Below, in pieces: positions 26,101 through 35,715 of a DNA stretch of 64,000 nucleotides (the first letter of the stretch is position 1; each line of letters opens with the position of its first letter). Source of the stretch: Gibbula magus (taxonomy: Eukaryota > Mollusca > Gastropoda > Trochida > Trochidae); assembly GCA_936450465.1 (NCBI GenBank), contig OW388298.1, forward strand, positions 10,798,663-10,862,662, read 5' to 3'. The position numbers and the translations under genes were made by a program. The notes beneath the pieces were generated by a model. The model ran no database searches and had not been told where the DNA came from. It was given only the letters and a program-made list of their open reading frames with translations.

Positions 26101-27443
26101 AGTATCTAGACGATGTGAAATATCATGAAGTAAATAAAAAGGACAAAAAAGCTTTGCTTCGTCATATTTCATTTTTGAAGTTCAACCGGAAGGAGCGGAC
26201 ATCCTTAAATGTCTGATAAAGTACTTTGTTTCGATTGTTCTAACCGCTAGGTATCTTAGAATTCCTGATACAACTCGGAAACTAGGGTACTAACTATTAC
26301 ATATTACATTTACGTGCAACATTTCAAGACTAATCCATAATATAACGTTATGTGTTCATGACTGCCGATGCCATATTACCTTCCAACTTCTCAATGCCGA
26401 TATAAAAAAATAATCAGTTTATACAAACTTTATTTATTTTACTTACATCTGGTAGAACTCTGATTTTCCTGTACTGAACTATCCCAGTTCTTTTTACAGC
26501 ATCTGCTCCACTTGCAAATCGGGAGTGAAATGAGCAGCCAATGAAATTTGATTGCTGTATATTGGGTAAATCTCCATAGTTCTTGTCATTCAGGGAGACG
26601 TATTCTTCAGGAGGGTTGACACTCATCAGGCAAAATATTTTAACAGCTTTACCATGGAATTGCTGAGCTGATGGGAATATTTTATACTCGCCATCTGTTG
26701 CCCCCGGGTTGTCCCATTGTATGTCCAAGCATGTATTGGGTGGATCTTAATTATGAAAGGAAAAATTTAAAGAAATGACGTAGAAAATTTCTTAATATAA
26801 TATCTGTTCAGCAAAGATTTTATTTAGTGAAACTTTCATGATCAAGAAATAATTCAAACAAAATTGTCTACACTTTATATGTTAAAGTATAAAGAATTCA
26901 AAAGAATGTTTTGCCTTAAGTGAGAATCTATCATTAAATTAAATCAAATTGTTGTGCATTATCATATTTGTCTAGTAACCATTGTCTTTGAAGGAATTTA
27001 TTGATGTTTGTCTTCTCCGAAGTGACAAATAATTGTAAGCTCACGCTCAAAAAGGTCTTAAAAACTAAGGCAGAATATGTTATGTTATCAGAAAATATGA
27101 AGTATTACACACTTGCTAATGTTATATGTATCTAATATATCATTGAAATGTTCTGTATCAAGATAAAACACAACACTTGTTTAAAAATAAACATACAAAT
27201 CAAATCACTCCTGTAGCACTTATATCCAGAACGTTTCACGAGTCTGACGTCCTTCCTGCTGAGAACTGCTGCGTGTGGTAAGCACTGCTTCATCTCCGCA
27301 TGGTAAAACACAACTCTGCATCTGTGTTCATGGACGCAGTACTGGGCACATTGCAGGAAAGTCTGTTTGAAAGTGAAGTTTGCCATCGGGTCTAACATTT
27401 TGTCTTCAAAAAGGAGCACAAATGTAGTAAAGATAAGGTTCAT
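20168..27443 (-). CDS. gene B: secreted apple/PAN-like plus GON-domain protein (four exons)
   Basis: Predicted exons: 27443-27197, 26745-26447, 20840-20682, 20311-20168, giving 282 residues. Junctions are GT/AG with phases 1, 0, 0, as in gene A. Exon 1 has a hydrophobic start (MNLIFTTFVLLF) and the cysteine pattern CAQYCVHEHRC ... KQC. Exon 2 has DGEYKIF, KIFCLMSVNPPEEY and RKIRVLPD. Exon 3 has YGRSEDCYSQSCG and GTGMKFS. Exon 4 ends CGGKCGGC, DVVGEMLLYPHP, stop. These match the GON domain family. Introns are about 450, 5600 and 370 bp; the large second intron holds a 17-bp satellite, a MITE and a GC-richer segment. The gene is a same-strand tandem paralog of gene A. An alternative start 11 codons upstream (27476) exists, but gene A supports the start used here. 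Whether the long repeat-filled intron is spliced efficiently cannot be judged from sequence. Confidence 0.75.
20880..21433 (-). other. GC-richer unexplained segment in intron 2 of gene B
   Basis: This stretch is less AT-rich than its surroundings and has overlapping open frames on the minus strand (21377-21030, and 21433-21239 in another frame). One frame contains RFNLIVDNNSSQTLRLINTR; another is glutamine-rich. It could be a fragment of a mobile element or of an inserted transcript. No family was recognised, and gene A has nothing like it in the same intron. Confidence 0.3.
21783..25568. repeat. 17-bp satellite array (~3.8 kb) with ~868-bp higher-order repeat
   Basis: The unit is ATGAATACTGCGAGAAT with scattered variants (TGTGAGAAT, CAATGAGAAAGGG, CTTTCCGAAATTTGAG). 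An ordered block of about 868 bp, 51 units, ending near 22947 is repeated ending near 23815. A further partial block recurs around 24500-24900. A 76-bp non-repeat segment interrupts the array at about 25331-25406. Because 17 is not a multiple of three and the antisense unit lacks stops, all minus-strand frames stay open for up to about 430 codons as a 17-residue peptide repeat. This explains the long open frames without a gene. The array lies wholly inside intron 2 of gene B. Confidence 0.96.
25668..26208. mobile_element. TTAA-flanked MITE (family 2) in intron 2 of gene B
   Basis: The element is bounded by TTAAGGATGTTCC on the left and GGACATCCTTAA on the right, giving about 10-bp terminal inverted repeats and 541 bp in total. 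An internal GGTAGTGTGGTTTTTTT tract occurs twice (about 25771 and 25960). There is no transposase coding capacity. The open frame at 26172-25975 is inside the element. Confidence 0.75.
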
Positions 27444-27830
27444 CTTGTTAGCATATGTTTTGCTTAAAAATGTCAACTGACAAAAATAATATCTTATTCC
27501 GGTGTAGATAGGGTAGAAGGGTCAACGTTACATTTTATATGATAACGTTATCAAATTCTCAATTCAGATTATATATGCTACATTTACATCGGTTGCTGTT
27601 GAGACCACCGAAACATGTTACTTGTTCCCAATACCAAGGGAAACCCATTAATTATTAGTGTTTGTATAGGGCTATCTGACTTCTCAAACACTCAACGTTG
27701 TATTGAACATTATTTCTCCTGAATATATTTAGGCAAAACAGCAAAAACGACTCATAGAGAATTATGAGAAAATTAAAATCCCTTCAATTTAAAATAAAAA
27801 AAAGTCATATCACGTTAATGGAGTAACTAC
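27444..27830. other. 5' flank of gene B, nothing recognised
   Basis: AT-rich sequence with no clear promoter motif. It does not visibly match the 5' flank of gene A, so the A/B duplication appears to end near the start codon. Confidence 0.4.
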
Positions 27831-27899
27831 GTGAACTGGTTTATTATCCATATGGTTGAAAATAACCGAGTTATCCTTGATATGGCAGATCACGTGGTC

Positions 27900-28135
27900 A
27901 CTACACAAACATGGTATTTGTCAAGAATTGACGGATATTCTATTTATCATATAGAGGATACCTGTCTTTTCTTGACTAATACCAAGATTATATCAACGAA
28001 TGAGGTAGAAAGGTTATATGTTAACGAGTGACGCAGCCACGAGTGAAAATATATAACTTTTCTACCTCGCGAGATGAGATAAACATGGTATTTGTCAAGA
28101 ATTGACGGATATTATGTTTGTTATATGATGTTATC
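27900..28135. repeat. direct repeats around a 20-bp hairpin (28002-28068)
   Basis: AAACATGGTATTTGTCAAGA and the following ATTGACGGATATT occur at about 27907 and again at about 28083. Between them GAGGTAGAAAGGTTATAT (28002-28019) pairs with ATATAACTTTTCTACCTC (28051-28068) with one mismatch. The loop carries ACGAGTG twice. The structure looks like a small foldback element. Confidence 0.75.
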
Positions 28136-28517
28136 ATTAATTGTAATTACGTCCGAAAATGGTCGTTTTCTCCCCGAGCGGCAGTAACACTGTGACGTCA
28201 TAAGCCAATCCACCGCGTCAGACCATTGTTTTATAAATAAATAGCAATTGCTTAGCGTGGATTTGATTCGATGAACACTGTCACAGAGATTCAGTTCATA
28301 CCTGCATAAACTTAATTTCGTGACGTCACATCACATTTAGCCACGCCCCCATGACGTCAGGTTCATGGCTAGTTGCGTTGTGCATTTTCATTGGCTGATT
28401 AACACGTTGTAGGTGGGTCTAATATTTGGTGCCTTCATACGCGTAGTACAGCTCTAATTGTTGCAAATTTGTATATTTGTAGCAATGAAACCTTTTCAAA
28501 ACATCAGGTACGAGTAT

Positions 28518-28634
28518 ATTGACCTCAACATTTATTGAGTTCATGGAGGTATAAACTTAAAAAAGGCTGTGCAAACTTTACTCAGCGTTTTTTAAGTTTA
28601 TACCTCCATGAACTTAATAAATTTTGAAGTCAAT
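28518..28634. repeat. 47-bp inverted repeat (hairpin)
   Basis: The arms 28518-28564 and 28588-28634 pair with about three mismatches around a 23-base loop. The core of the arm reads GTTCATGGAGGTATAAACTT and is perfectly complementary. Confidence 0.85.
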
Positions 28635-28679
28635 TCTTAAATGACTTCAAATTTTATCATCCAAAACTGTGTTCCACAG

Positions 28680-28713
28680 GAGATATCGCTTGTATGAGAT
28701 CAAGCGATATCTC
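28680..28713. repeat. 13-bp perfect inverted repeat
   Basis: GAGATATCGCTTG at 28680-28692 and CAAGCGATATCTC at 28701-28713 are exact complements around an 8-base loop. Confidence 0.85.
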
Positions 28714-28817
28714 ATAGGAGATATAGATTTGGGAGAACATTTTGCACAATGCCCTGTCACCGTCAACTACATGACATCATAATGTTTTTACATCATCCAA
28801 CAATGACATCACAATGA

Positions 28818-29434
28818 TATTATAGGGGTAACGTTGTATTTCAGGGCATTATCATTTGCAGAAGCCCGAGGTCTTCAATTAACTGCCCGACCACGTAACC
28901 GGAGAAGAATGACGTCATATATAGACGCTTGCGTTTCACGGTTGATTCGAACCCGAACAGAATGTCGTTAATCGTGAAAACAAAAGCATTCTATATCCAA
29001 TGATTATCATAATGATGCATAGTCGTGTTTTAATATAGAACCAATCAGTGAAATAATAAAAATCACCGAATCGTTAAATATTTCGCAAATTTAGGATGCA
29101 TGCATGCGTACTATGCTATCAAAATCTAACATTGAAGGTCTACCGGATCTTCTTCTTTATTTTGTTTAAACACTTAAAAATCACTGCGGTTGTATTGTCA
29201 CATCGTGTTTATAATATAATTTGGCAAAAATACGTATCCTAGTTTGAAAGATGGACATGTAAAACGGTTTAAAATGTTCGAGTCGATACGCTCATTTGGT
29301 CACCATATTTGTTGAAATTTCAAGAGAAGATTCGAGGTCTTCAATTAACTTCCCGACAAAGGAGGGCAGTTGAAAAAGACCGAGGGCTTCTGCAAATGAT
29401 AATGCCCTGAAAACCAACGTTACCCCTATTATAG
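28818..29434. mobile_element. foldback/MITE-like element with ~75-bp inverted ends
   Basis: The left end contains TATAGGGGTAACGTTG, CAGGGCATTATCATTTGCAG and GAAGCCC. The right end (29340-29434) contains their complements in reverse order, ending CGTTACCCCTATTATA. The interior (28903-29340) has no coding frame and is repeated, diverged, at 29554-29985. Confidence 0.75.
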
Positions 29435-29553
29435 CTCAAATGGATTGAATTTTTATTTTCTACCCGAATTCTCCTACAAGTTTTAATTACAGTTGCATAA
29501 AACAGCAAAAACAGCATAGTGTTACAGTCGAGAACCACTGTGACGTCACAAGT

Positions 29554-29985
29554 GAAGAATGACGTCATAGTCGCTTGCCTTTCACGGTGGTCACGAACCC
29601 AAGCAGATTTGTCAGCCGTTGATCGGGGAAACGAAAGCAGTCTATATCTACTGATTATCGATAGTCGTGTTTTGTTATATAATCATCCAGTGAAATAATG
29701 AATATCAATGAATATCTACATGTTTAGCAAGTTAAGCACGCATGCGTACTTAGGTTACCTAAATATATTAAAGGTCTACCGGAGGTGACTGAGAACGATA
29801 TTCTTCTTTATTTTGTGAAAACACTTAAAAACAGTACGGTTATATTGTCACATCGTGTTTATGTCATGATTTGGCAAAATTACGTGTACTCGTTTGAAAG
29901 AAAGACATGTAAAACGTTTAAAAATATTCGAGTCGATACGCTCATTTGGTCGCCATATTGTTGAAATTGCAAGAGGAGATTCTAA
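29554..29985. repeat. diverged direct copy of the foldback element interior
   Basis: Corresponds to 28903-29335 at an offset of about 650 bp. Shared landmarks include AAGAATGACGTCATA, TCTTCTTTATTTTGT, ATTGTCACATCGTGTTTAT and TTCGAGTCGATACGCTCATT. The open frame at 29894-30079 lies inside this copy and is not regarded as a gene. Confidence 0.8.
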
Positions 29986-30339
29986 AGTGACGTCACTTAG
30001 AAACAAAGTGATAATGACCCGTCCTCAGCGTTTACAGGCCTACCAAGGAAACGGAACAAACAACCTCCAAACAGAATAAATAACCTCGTTTAAGTAAGGT
30101 TCATGTTGCTGTATAATTTCATTTCTTACCGCTGTCTTGTTTGAAAGATGATATAGTAATCAAACAATAAAAAAGTTACCAATTAAGTCATTAAAACTAC
30201 TGTCACACGGTGTTACTGCATCATGCCATAATCAAATGCATCTCACTTTTTTAAAATATTGAATAAATCGAAACCAACTGAGGTGTGACATTTTTTTTTT
30301 TGCTTCAGTTTAGCTTATCGAACAAAATTAATACAATTT

Positions 30340-30910
30340 ACATGACGTCATATATATGTTACACAGGGGTACCTTAAGACGTCATACCTTTTGGATGGCG
30401 TCAAACAGAACCTTCTGAAAGGAGGCAAACTTAATCGAAGCTATCAAGTTGAAAACATTTGAGATAATTATTTTAGTTAATTAATCTTACGCATATATGT
30501 GTCACTCCACCTTAAAGAGTTAAATCAATTCTTTAAGAGTCACGTGTGTCCTCTGTTCGACACATAGTTTAGTAAATGGAAGTGATATGGGTAAGGCGCA
30601 TATATCAAAAGATACAGAAATCTGAAAAAAAAGAAATATAAAATCTTGACTGGGACTGAATAAGATGTATCATTTCACAGTGAATCGCCCCAACAAATTT
30701 GAAGGATTCCGAATATTATTCAACAGTAACCTTTTCAAATCAACCAATCAGAATCAAGAATACATCAAAGTCATGTTACAATTATTTCTAAATGTAATCT
30801 GTTCATGTTTGTGATTAAAAAACATAATATGAGATAGAAATATTAATCTTTGACATGTTTTATGACACCTTTTAAATTTGCTGTAGTACAGTTTCTGTAA
30901 ATTATGTTTT
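30340..30910 (+). repeat. diverged dispersed repeat (pair with 52100-53095)
   Basis: Landmarks include TATCAAGTTGAAAACA, AAAGTCATGTT, TTCATGTTTGTGATTAAAA and GACATGTTTTATGACACC. They occur in the same order and orientation at 52.1-53.1 kb. This copy lacks the 63-bp hairpin found there. No coding capacity was seen in either. Confidence 0.6.
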
Positions 30911-31419
30911 CTAAAACTTTTCATTTACTATTTAATTTTATATAATATGTTGCTTCGTAAATGGCTCAAACATCTCATTACATGACCCGATAAGCTGTAT
31001 TCATAGAAAACGGCTATCCGTATTCAAAGAAAATGATACGACCGCTAAAGCAACAGTGGTGTGGAACTCGTCAGTGTGAGAGGTAGATGTGTTGGTCTCA
31101 TGAAAATTTGGGAGTTCAGACAGCAAAAACGGTTGACCATTTCATTATTGTACCATATTTAAAACTCAAATCTGAGTGTTAAGGTATTGCTACGTCATTT
31201 GAACTACGCGGCCATTTTAATGTTGCATGGCTAAACTGAACCATGTGTTCTTTTCGTGGCTATAGAAGTATTGTAAGCCATCGGTGACACGTATTTTTTG
31301 TGAGAGCACTTTATTCAGTAAAAATCGTAGATCGTGTTAATGCGCCTTTAAAGTCCAAGAGTATGTACATAATGCCCTTTATTGACTTAATTGTGAACAA
31401 CTGTCTACTTTCAATGAGT
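30911..31419. other. intergenic DNA, nothing recognised
   Basis: AT-rich, with no repeat or gene identified. The open frame beginning at 31300 becomes LINE-like only from about 31420. Confidence 0.4.
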
Positions 31420-31815
31420 TTACCACCTCTGAGAATTAGAAAGTCAAAGCCAACATCATGTGTAGTGGATCCCATGCCAACATCTTTGGTCTTGAGCAAC
31501 TTGGATGTTCTGCTCCCAGTGTTACCTAACATTGTCAATTTCAGCCTCATAAATGGAGAGATCAGTTTTCAAATCTGGAGTAGTCAAACCTTTCCTAAAG
31601 AAATCTCATTTGGATCCTGACACGTAAAGCAATTATAGACCTGTATTAAACCTTCCCTTTATTTCAAAGCTGATTGAATGCGCTGTGGCTGAAAGGTTAT
31701 TCGAACACCTTAGCAAGTTTGATCTTCTTGACATCTTCCAGTCTGCCTATCACTGTACGGATACTGCTCTCAATAGAGTCTTAACAGATTTAAGAATACA
31801 CACGGGCTTTTCAGG
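31420..31815 (+). mobile_element. reverse transcriptase fragment of a CR1/L2/Jockey-like LINE
   Basis: One frame reads KPTSCVVDPMPTSLVLSNL followed by LLPVLPNIVNFSLINGE. After a frameshift near 31615 the reading continues NYRPVLNLPFISKLIE and FQSAYHCTDTALNRVL. This is the N-terminal part of the reverse transcriptase of CR1/L2-type elements, a different family from the LINEs at 15-17 and 57-59 kb. The fragment runs straight into the locally repeated sequence at 31816. Confidence 0.8.
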
Positions 31816-32345
31816 TCACCTCAATATACAGCGAATTCGTCAGCCAATACAGAACAATGACGCGGTGCTGTGAGTATGCAGCAGTTCTGAGCAACAAGTC
31901 AAAAGATTACAGATGATGGAGACGTACCAGGGATGACAGCCCATGACATTAGCTCATCTTGTCCTTGGTAAATGTATGTCATTGCTGACCAAGGTTTGGA
32001 CATTCCAATCCAAGATCCTTGCAATTAACTGGGCCCCAGTCAGTCTTACGACCCTCTCAGCCACATTATTTGCCGAATACATACAGAGCTTTGCAGATGC
32101 ACCTCAATCTACATCGAATTCTACAGCCAATACAGATCAATAAATCGGTGGTGTGAGTATGCAACAGTTCTGGGCAAGAAGTAAAAAATGTAAAAAAAAT
32201 TGTAAACAGATGCCGGACGATGCCCGATGTCCTGGCCACACGCGCCAGGGATGACGACCCATGCCATTAGCCATATCTGTCATTGGTACACATATGACAT
32301 TAGCCCATCTTGTCATTGGTATACATATGATATTATCCCATCTTG
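31816..32345 (+). repeat. local ~370-bp tandem repeat, plus short CATTGGTATACATATG units
   Basis: A block with CATTCCAATCCAAGATCCTT, CAGTCTTACGACCCTCTCAG and GAGTATGCA(G/A)CAGTTCTG occurs at about 31992, 32375 and 38020, with a partial copy at 31816. The ends of the blocks carry about 33-bp units of the form TGTCATTGGTATACATATG plus CATTAGCCCATC. Minus-strand and plus-strand open frames here are shadows of the repeat. Confidence 0.75.
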
Positions 32346-32969
32346 TCCTTGGTATACGTATTACCGACCCAGGTTTGCACATTCCAATCCAAGATCCTTG
32401 CAATTAACCGGGCTCTAGTCAGTCTTACGACCCTCTCAGCCACATCATTTCCCGAATACAGCAGATGCACCTCAATATACATCGAATTCTCCAGCCAATA
32501 CAGATCAATAAAGCGGTGCTGTGAGTATGCAGCAGTTCTGGGCAAGAAGTAAAAAATGTCAAAAGTTTGTAAACAGATGACCAAAGATACCCGATGTCCG
32601 ACACACGCACCAGGGATGACGGCCCATGTCATCAGCCACACCTGTCATTGGTATACATATGTCATTAGCCAATCTTGTCATTGGTATATGTATGTCATTA
32701 GCCCATCGTGTCATTGGTATACATATGTCATTGCATCCGGTCTTTGGTTTATGTCATTGCATTTTGTAGAACCATTTGTGCTGTTGACATTTTAGAAACG
32801 GAATGTTTCGTTACTATGGTTACAAGTGTATCAAATGAATATGATTAGATTGGAATTATTGTTCGCCATTAGGAAAATATTTCAAGGGTTGAGTTAACCA
32901 AATTATAAAGAAAGAGTCTCTTTTGTACATTGAATTCTAGATACTGTTCATATCAACTATTTTTTCATT

Positions 32970-33428
32970 TTAGGATGTGGATAGTTGCTCTTTGCAAGTG
33001 ACAGTCCTGAACTTGGTGTTAAATTGTTGATGTTTTGTTGCGAGTTTCAGTTTTGTTGTCATCAATTCTCTAATTATGTTGGGAATCTTCGATTTTGTAA
33101 GTACCTTCAAAGTTTCAATGGGGGATCTTTTCAAGTCTGACATGTTACGTTTCGTTATTACTCTCCTGAATATCTGAACATTGCTCCCCTTGTCACCTGG
33201 TGTTGTCCTGGATGAATCCACGCACCTGCAAATGATGGCGGTGTGGGAGTGTTCTGTTACAGCTGCCAGGTCCCAGAGTCCAGTGTTGCAGGATATGACA
33301 CATTCAAGTCTACTTCTTACCTCAAACACTGGAGAGTCGTGGAACCAGGAAACAGAGTTGTCGCCCTTCCACAACGAAGTCTTCGTTTCACTCATAGTAA
33401 ACAGCATCATGTTCATAAACAGTTTCAT
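32970..33428 (-). CDS. apple/PAN-like secreted protein exon, copy 1 (C-terminus altered by deletion)
   Basis: This 152-residue open frame begins with a hydrophobic MKLFMNMMLFTM, then SLWKGDNSVSWFHDS. Next is a cysteine pattern (LECVISC ... IICRC) resembling an apple/PAN fold, and a lysine/threonine-rich tail follows. It is almost identical to the frame at 38863-39303 until the last residues, where a 222-bp deletion fuses the frame to new sequence (CKEQLSTS). The LWKGDNS motif and cysteine spacing are shared with the gene at 48836-50572. The deletion and the uncertain gene structure make this either a short gene or a decaying paralog. No upstream or downstream exon was recognised. Confidence 0.5.
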   Translation of the reverse strand: MKLFMNMMLFTMSETKTSLWKGDNSVSWFHDSPVFEVRSRLECVISCNTGLWDLAAVTEHSHTAIICRCVDSSRTTPGDKGSNVQIFRRVITKRNMSDLKRSPIETLKVLTKSKIPNIIRELMTTKLKLATKHQQFNTKFRTVTCKEQLSTS

Positions 33429-35589
33429 TGCGTTTTGTGTTGCAGTCTTTTTATATTAAAAAGAATAAATTTTGTGAACGTAACTAGGTTACTGTTTATA
33501 TTTACAAATGATATCCAGGAATTCTATGTAAACCTCAATATTCTTTGTCCCGATGTACAGCGAGCTACACAACACACAAGTACGTAAATGAAGCAGTGAA
33601 GATAATAGTTCTGTTTATGGAGACAATTACTTTTTACATCCTATTCTTCAACTATCATCTTCATCACATCACTGTTGTTATCTCCGTCGAGTATCTGTTT
33701 CGTGTTATGCATCAATGGAGAAAAATATTTGTCTTTTTGACAACATACTTGCAACTTTCTATTCTTAAAGATAAGATTTCCATGTTGATGCAATTTTCCA
33801 TAGCCGTTCCGTGTCATCATTTCTGCCTATTATTAGTTTCCATTACAATAATCTTTTCAAATATTAATCTAACTCTAACTTTGATTCGAAAACATATTTC
33901 TGCAAAACAATTTTATAAACGGAAAAGCTTGTTTGTTTATTGAACAAAGTCTTCAAATGTTCAATTATTACCTTACCATATTTTTAATGTTCATACAGGA
34001 ATACTCAACAAAAATATTTAGAGAAAGACTGTGCCTAAGTAATTTAAAGAAAACCAAAAAGCTTTATTTGCTTCATTTAACTTTAACTTTAACTGCAATA
34101 AAGAAGTTGCAAAACCTAAGAACTCGTTTTAAAACTTATGATTGTCCCTTAAAATATATATATAACAATATATATATAAATATATATATAACTTTTTATA
34201 TATAACGTGGGTCTGTTACTCTTCAGGCTATATACAATACTTTTATATTTTTTAGTTTAAACATTTGCATGTTCATATGTTCGAGCATATTTCAAGTCTT
34301 CCTTTAACAGTTCACTTTTACTGTACTCAAGATTTCAGCTCTCTAAAGCTGTTGGTTGTTGAGAAGACGTCGAAATCAATAATTAGCCCAATTAGTTATT
34401 TTACAACGTTGCAATTCATAGTCCCCATTGGGCCATTGATAAAATTACCTTTTCAAAGACTTCCACGTATCTTGAGGCAGTGTAACTTGAAAAGAGTGGG
34501 AGGTGGGAAAGTTCAGGGCCTAATGTGATGACAGACAGACGGACGGATGGACGTCGGACACCAGTATATACATTTTTTTATAATAAGTTTATGATCCGTG
34601 TCTTCAATCTTTCTATCAAATGATCCGGGTAGCGTTTACATCACTTGTTGTATATAAGTTGATGAACATAACAAAATAGATATCAGTTCATGTTGTTTCA
34701 ATCAGAGCTAATGTAAATTAAAAGTTTCGTGTTGTCTGATTTAAATAGTTGATATTGGCAAGAGAGAATAATTTTACATCGAGCAACGTATCCAGCGAAG
34801 AAAATATCAAACTGAATATCTTAAAACAAAAAAATACTCTTGTTGATTTTGGAGGTAGGAAGAGCAACGCAAGTCATTTCAACGTCAAAGTTGCATTTAG
34901 AGGTTCAACGTTTCAAAGAATGGTGGATTTATTAGAAATACGTTATCTCATTCTTCATTAGTCATTCTCTCATATGAATCATTTCAATCTTAGGATATGT
35001 TTATAGTGCTCATGAGTTTATGGCAGCTAATGTTCATTCGTACATGTTAAGTTAATACACATATCTCCTACTAGTTGTGCAACATCTACCTAATCTATAT
35101 GATGTATATAATACAGTACAGTATGGTGTAGAAGTTTATTTCATTTATCATCGAAATGATGATTTTTAGATATCTTCTTAAACTAAAAAAGCATACAACA
35201 ATAGAAAAAATACGTTTTTCTTTTTAATGTATGGCTTTAAAATCTAAATCATACAACAAAAAAACTAAATTGCTTTATCACCATAAACATGGGCGTCCAA
35301 CGGTTAGAAAAAGCGTTAGAACGACATATATGGCTTTAAACCCTGCCGTTTATCCTTTTAAGTAGTATGGGGTGGGCAATAGGCGAATATGCATTCCTAG
35401 CGCTATATCTAAGAGATGGACACTCCTGTGTCATCATATACCTGTATTTTAAAACCGTAAATTGGAGATTTGGTTGTCGAACAATATACACTGAATATAT
35501 ATGCATGCATTCTCAAAACATGTTTTCTAAACATGAAAGTCTCTCTGGTATACCCTATCCTATAACCTTTTATCTATAGGCATATTTGT

Positions 35590-35715
35590 CTTTCTAATGT
35601 TATTTTTTTTACACGATACACGTCCCTATATCAGCATACACAATATCTGTCTTTCTAATGCTATTTCTACACGATACACGTCCTTATGTCAGCATACACA
35701 TTATTTGTCTTTCCA
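35590..35715. repeat. 58-bp minisatellite, two units
   Basis: Two units with TTGTCTTTCTAATG, ACACGATACACGTCC and AGCATACACA. The equivalent site in duplication copy 2 (41455-41530) has a single unit. The sequence is part of a wider dispersed repeat from which the large array at 43.6-48.1 kb was probably amplified. Confidence 0.85.

Noticed and set aside
29894..30079. 61-codon basic open frame
   Set aside because: It lies in the duplicated interior of a foldback element and is not preserved in the other copy.
31300..31419. N-terminal part of the 106-codon frame as a host gene
   Set aside because: Only the part after about 31420 has meaning, and that is a LINE reverse transcriptase fragment.
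33545..33943. 132-codon plus-strand frame rich in hydrophobic residues
   Set aside because: The equivalent in duplication copy 2 is frameshifted (39420-39662 and 39611-39817) and the composition follows local AT richness.
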